Shown one piece after another: positions 1-5,470 of a stretch of 8,744 nt of DNA; position 1 is the stretch's first letter, and each line of letters starts with the position of its first letter. The DNA is from Dehalococcoidia bacterium. GTDB lineage: Bacteria; Chloroflexota; Dehalococcoidia; GIF9; AB-539-J10. A model generated the notes under the pieces. The model did no database searches. It had not been told where the DNA came from and saw nothing but the letters and a program-made list of their open reading frames with translations. Location: positions 1 to 8,744 of the forward strand of contig DAOUSX010000023.1 in assembly GCA_030627025.1 (NCBI GenBank). Reading direction: 5' to 3'. Made by a program: the position numbers and the translations under genes.

Positions 1-477
1 CAGCACAGCACTAATATTGGCAACAGTGACAACGAAATTCTTGTCATCCTCCGAAAATATGTGAGGGTTGTGTGTGTAAAGCCTGATCTCGCCAATTACT
101 TCACCTTTTGCCGCTATGGGAGCAGCCAATATGGAAGATATTCTTTGCGACTTTGCTATTTGGGGATGTTGAATCCTCTCGTCTTTGATGGCATCAGCAA
201 TATATACCACCTCGCCATCGAGAACCTCGGGAATGCTTTTGCGGGCATCAAGCGGCGCCTTCTTTAGATAATAGTCACTGAGACCGTGAGCACCGATATT
301 GATCAAATACTCCTTTTGTGTATCAAGAAATGAGATACGGCAGCCATTAGCCCCTAGTGCTTTAGCAGTACTTTTAGCCACAGAGTTGAAGATCCTCCTG
401 ATGCTCAAACTCGAATTAGCAACTTTGGATATCTGCCTCAGAGCTAAATAATAGTTATCCTTCCTTCTTTTACCCAC
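1..477 (-). CDS. GAF-domain protein, partial (C-terminus beyond the left edge)
   Basis: An open frame of 159 codons runs without a stop from a GTG at 475-477 to the window edge. Residues about 11-45 form a helix (LALRQISKVANSSLSIRRIF) of the kind that opens GAF domains. The pattern ALGANGCRISFLD, then EVLDGEVVYIADAIKDERI, then SSILAAPIAAKGEVIGEIRLY and FSEDDKNFVVTVANISAVL follows a GAF domain from start to its last helix. GAF domains bind small ligands or haem, or act as sensory or dimerisation modules; the ligand here cannot be read. The start is uncertain: GTG is the only plausible start after the nrdJ stop that keeps the first helix whole, and no good ribosome binding site precedes it, so translation is probably coupled to nrdJ. 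An output domain, if any, lies outside the window. Confidence is high for the GAF fold and low for function. Confidence 0.8.
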   Translation of the reverse strand, partial: MGKRRKDNYYLALRQISKVANSSLSIRRIFNSVAKSTAKALGANGCRISFLDTQKEYLINIGAHGLSDYYLKKAPLDARKSIPEVLDGEVVYIADAIKDERIQHPQIAKSQRISSILAAPIAAKGEVIGEIRLYTHNPHIFSEDDKNFVVTVANISAVL

Positions 478-486
478 TTTAACAGC

Positions 487-3030
487 TTAGCCACACTTCG
501 TGAAGCCACAATTAAGACAAATATTACACCCCTCCTGGTAAATAAGGGGCCCTCCACATTCAGGACACTGCCCTGCCTCACTCCTAATCACTGGAGACTT
601 ACCAGACTGGGACACTTCCGTATTGCCGATGACTTCGCTGCTTGGAACATCAAGACTGCTATCGCTCTCCCTTTTGATATGTTTCTGTAGCACACTAGCA
701 ATAGCATCCGCACAAGAGGTGACAGCACGTCCTTGTTCCCAAGCAATGGAAGGACAACGAATACCCCGTAGTTGCTTCACAACGGAGGCCAAATCCACCC
801 CGGATCTCAGAGATAAAGAGACAAGACGACTTATGGCTTCAAGCTGAGCAGCAGCGCATCCCCCCGCTTTACCTAAAGTGGAGAACACCTCAACCACCCC
901 ATGCTCATCGAAATTCAAGGTCACGTAGATATAGCCACATCCTGTGTTCACCCTCTCGGTTACCCCCCGGGTAACTTTGGGTCTTTTTCGGGGAACAAGT
1001 CTCCCTTCAGCTTCCGTTGCCACCTCACCTACAGTGAGAACCTGGCTTTCCCTGCTCCTATCCCGGTAAATGGTTATCCCCTTCAACTTCTCTTCATAAG
1101 CCAACATATATACATTAGCTATATCCTGTGGCGTTGCCTCGTAGGCGAAATTTACCGTTTTGGAAACGGCACTATCGCAAGATTTCTGGAAAGCAGCCTG
1201 CATTTTAACGTGCCATTCGGGAGCTATATCATATGCGGTAACAAAAATCCGTTTCACATCTTCAGGAATACCTTCTATATCCCGTAGCTTTCCACCAAGG
1301 GCTAAATCCTTCATCAACTCCGGAGAATAAAACCCTCTATCTTTGGCCACTTGCTCAAAATAGGGATTTACCTCTACAAGTTCCTCACCCTCGAGGATAT
1401 GACGTACATAGCTCAGTGCGAAGATTGGCTCGATACCACTGGAGCAATTGGCGATTATGCTTAAACTGCCGGTAGGAGCCACAGTGGTCCGAGTAGCATT
1501 TCGAAATCGAGGACCATCAGGCACATCATAAACGCTACCTTCAAAAGCAGGGAAAACCCCCCTTTGCTCTCCTAGCTCCAGTGAAGCTCTGTTAGCCTCT
1601 TCGGAGATAAAACGGGCAACTTCCTCAGCAATGGCTAATCCCTGCTCACTGTCATAAGAAATACCAAGCTGGATGAGCATGTCAGCAAATCCCATAACCC
1701 CTAACCCTATTTTCCTGGTAGCTCTCGTCCTTTCCTCTATCTGGGGGAGCGGGAACCGGTTAACATCGATGACATCATCGAGGAAGTGAACTGCCAGCCT
1801 GACTATTCGAGACAATCTAGTATAATCAATCTTCGGTTCTCCATTCTGCTGAGTAACCACCTTGGATAGATTTATGGAGCCCAAATTACAGGACTCAAAC
1901 GGAAGCAGCGGTTGCTCACCACAGGGATTGGTGCTTTCTATTTTGCCCAACTCAGGTGTGGGATTATGCCTGTTTATCTCGTCTATAAATACAACCCCAG
2001 GGTCGCCAGTGCGCCATGCCATTTCCACTATTTTGTCGAATACTTCCTTAGCACTAAGTTTGCCTACCACCCCCCCGCTCTGCGGATTTATCAAGTCATA
2101 ATCAGTCCCTTTCTCCACCGCTTCCATAAATTCATCAGTCACTGCTACCGATAGGTTAAAATTGGTCAACGCATTGGGGTCTCCTTTAACAGTAATGAAC
2201 TTCAGGATGTCAGGATGGTTAACATTAAGAATTGCCATATTAGCGCCACGCCGCATCCCCCCCTGCTTTATCACATCAGTAGTGACATCGAAAGTCCGCA
2301 TAAATGAAATGGGGCCACTGGCAATACCACCGGTAGAACCAACCCTATCACTCTCAGGTCTGAGCCGGGAAAAGGAGAAACCAGTGCCACCACCACTCTT
2401 ATGGATTAAGGCAGTGTATTTCACAGCATCGAAAATGGATTCCATAGAATCGTCAACCGGGATAACAAAACAGGCTGAAAGTTGCCCCAGCTCCCTGCCG
2501 GCATTCATCAACGTAGGAGAATTGGGCAAAAATTCCAAGTCTGCCACCACTTTGTAGAATATCTTTTCCCAGAAAGAGACATCTGCCTTGGCATCGTAAA
2601 TTAGCTCTGCTTTGGCGATGTGCTTTGCCACACGACGAAATAACGCCCTGGGAGTTTCAATAACTTTCCCTTCTTTGTCCTTCATCAAATATCTTTTCTC
2701 CAGGACTCTCAGGGCATTCTGGCTGAGCTTTATTCCCGAAACGACTTGACCTCTAGCCTGGGGGGAAAACTCATCTGCAGTGAGGATTTCACTGATTGCC
2801 GCCTGAAGTTGAGACTCGGATACCGATTGCTTAATCTGCTGGGCAACAAACTTCTCCATACCTGGTAAAGGCTGAGTCAGTCGCAACCGCTCCACTACCT
2901 GTTCAGTGAATTTCTCCAGCATCCCTCTATCGGTTATACCCATAGCCTCACCGGCAGCGAAAACAGCCTTGACTATCCTATTCTGGTCAATGGATTTGGC
3001 TCGAGCAGACTTCCTCCCAGGATTAGCCAT
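487..3030 (-). CDS. nrdJ: Adenosylcobalamin-dependent (class II) ribonucleoside reductase NrdJ
   Basis: It reduces ribonucleotides to deoxyribonucleotides in the cytoplasm using a cobalamin-generated thiyl radical, independent of oxygen. The 847-residue product has the class II core. Cys187 (SACFVI) and Cys381 (FESCNLGSINL) are the expected redox pair. The motif NPCGE gives Asn368, radical Cys370 and Glu372. TVAPTGSLS near 516-524 is the phosphate-binding loop. A glycine-rich stretch (KSGGGTGFSFSRLRP, 211-225) is family-typical. After the barrel come a TSCADAI segment near 771 and a cysteine-rich tail (Cys822, 825, 835, 838, 841, 846), which in this family is a zinc ribbon plus swinging thiols that re-reduce the active site. 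Residues about 15-90 look like a degraded ATP-cone (IVKAVFAAGEAMG and later helices) without the usual KRDG-type opening. The ribosome binding site GAGGAAGG sits 5 bases before ATG. nrdR ends 2 bases upstream, so the two are co-transcribed. Confidence 0.97.
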   Translation of the reverse strand: MANPGRKSARAKSIDQNRIVKAVFAAGEAMGITDRGMLEKFTEQVVERLRLTQPLPGMEKFVAQQIKQSVSESQLQAAISEILTADEFSPQARGQVVSGIKLSQNALRVLEKRYLMKDKEGKVIETPRALFRRVAKHIAKAELIYDAKADVSFWEKIFYKVVADLEFLPNSPTLMNAGRELGQLSACFVIPVDDSMESIFDAVKYTALIHKSGGGTGFSFSRLRPESDRVGSTGGIASGPISFMRTFDVTTDVIKQGGMRRGANMAILNVNHPDILKFITVKGDPNALTNFNLSVAVTDEFMEAVEKGTDYDLINPQSGGVVGKLSAKEVFDKIVEMAWRTGDPGVVFIDEINRHNPTPELGKIESTNPCGEQPLLPFESCNLGSINLSKVVTQQNGEPKIDYTRLSRIVRLAVHFLDDVIDVNRFPLPQIEERTRATRKIGLGVMGFADMLIQLGISYDSEQGLAIAEEVARFISEEANRASLELGEQRGVFPAFEGSVYDVPDGPRFRNATRTTVAPTGSLSIIANCSSGIEPIFALSYVRHILEGEELVEVNPYFEQVAKDRGFYSPELMKDLALGGKLRDIEGIPEDVKRIFVTAYDIAPEWHVKMQAAFQKSCDSAVSKTVNFAYEATPQDIANVYMLAYEEKLKGITIYRDRSRESQVLTVGEVATEAEGRLVPRKRPKVTRGVTERVNTGCGYIYVTLNFDEHGVVEVFSTLGKAGGCAAAQLEAISRLVSLSLRSGVDLASVVKQLRGIRCPSIAWEQGRAVTSCADAIASVLQKHIKRESDSSLDVPSSEVIGNTEVSQSGKSPVIRSEAGQCPECGGPLIYQEGCNICLNCGFTKCG

Positions 3031-3032
3031 CC

Positions 3033-3557
3033 CTACCTTCCTCGACGTCGAATCAGTGAATTCACCACTTCAGGAGGTAATAACGGCAACTGATTAGATG
3101 GCATTGCTGCTTTCCCCTCCGCCAAATTGTCAATTTCTTCCTTTAACTCGGTGATGTCGGTGAACTCCCGATATATGCTGGCGAAGCGGATATAGGCTAT
3201 ATGGTCAAGTTTCTTTAACCCTTCCATGACTAAATCGCCAATAGAAGAACCGGGAACCTCAGCCTTTCCCACTTTATAAATCTCAGCTTCAATAGTATCT
3301 ACCAGTTTATCAATAGCCCCCGTAGGCAGGGGACGTTTTTCACAGGCTTTGCGAATGCCAGCATAGAGTTTGTCACGATCATATTCCTCACGCCGCCCAT
3401 CCTTTTTAACTATGAAGATGTTACGCGGCTGAACTCGCTCATAAGTGGTAAATCGAGCACCACAGTTAGCACATTTCCTTCGCCGCCTTACCCCGTCGCC
3501 CATAGGGCGCGAATCAATCACCCTCGATTTCAGCTCACCACAATAAGGACACCTCAT
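3033..3557 (-). CDS. nrdR: Transcriptional repressor NrdR
   Basis: NrdR is the zinc-ribbon/ATP-cone repressor that senses ATP/dATP and shuts down ribonucleotide reductase operons. The 174-residue product starts MRCPYCG. The zinc ribbon cysteines are Cys3, Cys6, Cys29 and Cys32, with the basic run RRRRK and the family signature GARFTTYERV. An intact ATP-cone follows (IFIVKKDGRREEYDRDKL onward, about residues 47-137), ending with the typical IAYIRFASIYREF. A longer reading from a GTG at 3561-3563 adds two residues. I prefer the ATG at 3555-3557 because AAGGAG at 3563-3568 is then correctly spaced (5 bases), whereas it would overlap the GTG, and because family members start M-[RK]-C-P. It is the first gene of the nrdR-nrdJ operon and is preceded by its own putative operator pair. 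Confidence 0.97.
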   Translation of the reverse strand: MRCPYCGELKSRVIDSRPMGDGVRRRRKCANCGARFTTYERVQPRNIFIVKKDGRREEYDRDKLYAGIRKACEKRPLPTGAIDKLVDTIEAEIYKVGKAEVPGSSIGDLVMEGLKKLDHIAYIRFASIYREFTDITELKEEIDNLAEGKAAMPSNQLPLLPPEVVNSLIRRRGR

Positions 3558-3562
3558 AATCA

Positions 3563-3568
3563 CTCCTT
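3563..3568 (-). promoter_or_regulatory. Ribosome binding site deciding the nrdR start
   Basis: AAGGAG on the minus strand lies 5 bases before the ATG at 3555-3557. It abuts the alternative GTG at 3561-3563, so the ATG is the usable start. The site falls inside the promoter-distal NrdR-like box. Confidence 0.75.
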
Positions 3569-3578
3569 GAAATTGTGT
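3563..3578. promoter_or_regulatory. NrdR box, second (weaker) site
   Basis: The plus-strand 16-mer starting at 3563 matches the NrdR consensus at 10 of 16 positions. Its right half (aTwGtgt) is perfect and its left half is degenerate. Its centre is 31 bases from the centre of the first box, leaving a 15-base linker. That is the three-turn spacing known for NrdR box pairs, and it is the main reason to believe this weaker site. It overlaps the nrdR ribosome binding site. Confidence 0.5.
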
Positions 3579-3587
3579 TGTAAGGTA

Positions 3588-3617
3588 ATTTTACCACTAT
3601 ATGTTGTAAAAACGCAA
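3588..3617 (-). promoter_or_regulatory. Putative sigma-70-type promoter of nrdR-nrdJ
   Basis: On the minus strand, TTGCGT (3612-3617, 3 of 6 to TTGACA) is followed after 18 bases by TAAAAT (3588-3593, 5 of 6 to TATAAT). Transcription would start near 3581, about 24 bases before the nrdR ATG. The first NrdR box occupies the whole spacer, and the -10 lies in the linker between the two boxes. The -35 is weak, so this call rests on the -10 and on the operator placement. Confidence 0.5.
3594..3609. promoter_or_regulatory. NrdR box, promoter-proximal site
   Basis: The plus-strand 16-mer ccaCTATATGTTGtaa matches the published NrdR box consensus acaCwAtATaTwGtgt at 12 of 16 positions and the central ten (CwAtATaTwG) at 9 of 10. 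It fills the spacer between the putative -35 and -10 elements of the nrdR promoter. Bound NrdR would therefore block RNA polymerase. The match was made by eye, with no statistical scan. Confidence 0.68.
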
Positions 3618-3678
3618 ATGAAAAAAATTAACCCATGCACAGCGCTCATTGCTTTGTATTAGGATAGTGAACTACGCT

Positions 3679-4464
3679 TTATGCGATTCTTTCTCCAGGT
3701 CGCGGGGGTGAGGAAGAATAAACCTCCTCAACGCTAATCTTTCCAATTTTACCCGGTCCAGATTTCTTAAACCCCTCAAATATCCCCTTTACCTGATAAG
3801 ATATTGCGTCCATTGTAAGAACAGAAGATGTCACGTGTTCTCCAGCTTTCAGATAAAATAAATTTGGTGAACTCGCACAGCTGAAGATAAGCGTATTTGA
3901 GTCTACTGCCCTCATACAAAGGACAGGCATAACCTTTGGATATCCATCTTCCTTAGCGGCAATCACTTTAATGGCTTTTAATCTCTCAAATTTCTCCATG
4001 ACATTTGGGGGCATTTTCCCCGCTGGCAATGTTTTTTTTGATAAAAGACGGGTGGTTGCTATACCAGAAACTAATCCCAATATAGGGCTTTTCAGGGGAA
4101 TGGAGATATCCTCTACTTCAATTATCCCCACGGACCTCAATGCGCCGTAGGCAATATATCTAATCACAGGTATGTTCGAAATTTCATCGAAATATTTCCC
4201 ACTTCTCTCAAAGCCTTTGAATTTTCCTTTTACCTCATAAGACTTCAAGTTTGTAGTGACGACACATGCCGAAACTCTGTTATCATCTTCCAAATTCTTC
4301 TGGCTTTTTCTCAGCATCATGTTCCCAAAAATTAGAGTTCTGTCATCATGGGCCTTCATAGTAGCGATGAACACGACATTTACCTTCCCGTCTTTGCTCT
4401 GCGTGGCCAGGAATTTACCGGCCATCAATGTATTGAAATATCCCACAGCGTCAGGAGGCAACAT
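3679..4464 (-). CDS. Duplicated FMN-binding split-barrel (pyridoxamine 5'-phosphate oxidase-like) protein
   Basis: The 261-residue product contains two copies of a split-barrel flavoprotein half, at about residues 10-120 and 160-250. The copies share the pattern TLIF (43-46 and 191-194) and then SYEVKGKFKGFERSG (75-89) versus SYQVKGIFEGFKKSG (222-236), identical at 10 of 15 positions and 147 residues apart. The first copy keeps the FMN-phosphate-type stretch LRKSQKNLEDDNRVSACV. The second has a degenerate equivalent (SPNLFYLKAGEHVTSSVL). This fold usually binds FMN, F420 or haem, and many members are oxidoreductases of unknown substrate. No signal peptide or membrane segment is seen. It is the last gene of the GRE operon, 2 bases after the activase. 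GGAGG inside the final activase codons serves as its ribosome binding site, so translation is coupled. A role in the GRE pathway is inferred from context only. Confidence 0.82.
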   Translation of the reverse strand: MLPPDAVGYFNTLMAGKFLATQSKDGKVNVVFIATMKAHDDRTLIFGNMMLRKSQKNLEDDNRVSACVVTTNLKSYEVKGKFKGFERSGKYFDEISNIPVIRYIAYGALRSVGIIEVEDISIPLKSPILGLVSGIATTRLLSKKTLPAGKMPPNVMEKFERLKAIKVIAAKEDGYPKVMPVLCMRAVDSNTLIFSCASSPNLFYLKAGEHVTSSVLTMDAISYQVKGIFEGFKKSGPGKIGKISVEEVYSSSPPRPGERIA

Positions 4465-4466
4465 TG

Positions 4467-5465
4467 TTAATCACCCTCCATTTTCGTAGGGCCGGACCAC
4501 CTCACGGTACTAAGTCCTGCATCCTCAGCAATTTTCTTAAATTCTTCCATTCTCTCCTTTCCAATTAAACGCGCATGTTTCAGTTCCCAATTCATATCCA
4601 ATCTCCCATATTTTGACTTGCACATATTATTAAAAGCGAGCAGATCATATCTCTGTGCACTTGCAAGATTTCTGTTTATAAACTGTGAAATACCTTCAAT
4701 ATTCTCCTTATCATCTGTGTATCCTGGTATGATAGGCGTCCTTATCCACATTGGAATCTTATGGGAAGAAATCTCTCTCGCATTATCTGTTACTAAACAC
4801 ATATTCCCGCCAGTATATTCTCTGAATTTTTCTTCATCCAAAAGTTTTAAGTCAAATAAGAATAAATCAACATAATCTATTATTCTCTCAAAATATTTCC
4901 AGGGGACAGCACCGCAGGTATCTATGGCAACATGTATATTTGCCTCTTTGAGTTTGGGCAGAACATCTTCAAGAAAATCGATTTGTAGCATTGGTTCACC
5001 GCCACCAAAAGTTACACCTCCATTTGATTTATCGTAAAACGCCCTGTCCCTCAAGACTTCGTCCAAAAGTTCCTCGGCGTTGTATGTTTTGCCTATAAGT
5101 TCCAGAGCACCAGCCGGGCACGCCTTTACGCATTCCCCACATCCTGTGCATTTCCCACGGTCTATTCTCATGCCATCTTCAGTCAATTTCAACGCCTCTT
5201 CTTGGCATACCTTCACGCACTCCAGAGCAGCAACACACCTCGTTTGGTACCACATGAGCTCTGGCTCCGTGCTTAATCCCTCTGGATTCTGACACCATAT
5301 GCATTTCAATGGACATCCTTTCATGAAAACGGTGGTTCTGATTCCCGGGCCATCTTCTGTGGAATATCTCTGGACATTGAAAATCATTCCCTCTGACTTT
5401 CTTGTCTCGCTTACTAAATCCTTGTTTCCGTCAAATTGTTTTCCAACCAAAGGCACTTTTAACAT
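4467..5465 (-). CDS. Glycyl-radical enzyme activating enzyme (radical SAM)
   Basis: This enzyme cleaves S-adenosylmethionine to form the 5'-deoxyadenosyl radical that removes hydrogen from the active glycine of its partner GRE. The 332-residue product shows the entry motif STEDGPGIRTTVFMKGC, the radical-SAM cluster CPLKCIWC (Cys51, Cys55, Cys58), the SAM-binding GGGEP (154-158) and a later IRTPIIPGYTDD. Between cluster and GGGEP is the two-cluster ferredoxin insert of GRE activases. The second motif is complete (Cys106, 109, 112, 116). The first has Cys77, Cys83 and Cys87 but Ala80 where the second cysteine is expected. The gene lies 5 bases after the GRE stop, so it is the dedicated activase. 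The start is uncertain: the ATG used here gives a 26-residue leader before Met27 (5385-5387), where family homology begins, and neither start has a strong, well-spaced ribosome binding site. Confidence 0.95.
   Translation of the reverse strand: MLKVPLVGKQFDGNKDLVSETRKSEGMIFNVQRYSTEDGPGIRTTVFMKGCPLKCIWCQNPEGLSTEPELMWYQTRCVAALECVKVCQEEALKLTEDGMRIDRGKCTGCGECVKACPAGALELIGKTYNAEELLDEVLRDRAFYDKSNGGVTFGGGEPMLQIDFLEDVLPKLKEANIHVAIDTCGAVPWKYFERIIDYVDLFLFDLKLLDEEKFREYTGGNMCLVTDNAREISSHKIPMWIRTPIIPGYTDDKENIEGISQFINRNLASAQRYDLLAFNNMCKSKYGRLDMNWELKHARLIGKERMEEFKKIAEDAGLSTVRWSGPTKMEGD
4471..4479 (-). promoter_or_regulatory. Ribosome binding site of the split-barrel gene inside the activase gene
   Basis: GGAGGGTGA on the minus strand lies in the last sense codons of the activase gene, overlapping into its stop region, and 6 bases before the ATG at 4462-4464. 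This supports the chosen start and translational coupling of the two genes. Confidence 0.65.
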
Positions 5466-5470
5466 GATCT

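Noticed and set aside
901..2557. Plus-strand frames of up to 131 codons inside the nrdJ region
   Set aside because: The opposite strand encodes all NrdJ active-site motifs; these are antisense shadows.
3615..3678. Intrinsic terminator between the split-barrel gene and nrdR
   Set aside because: There is a run of seven T on the minus strand (3621-3627), but I could find only a short self-complementary GAGCGCT-like core before it and no convincing stem, so I do not call a terminator. Read-through into nrdR remains possible.
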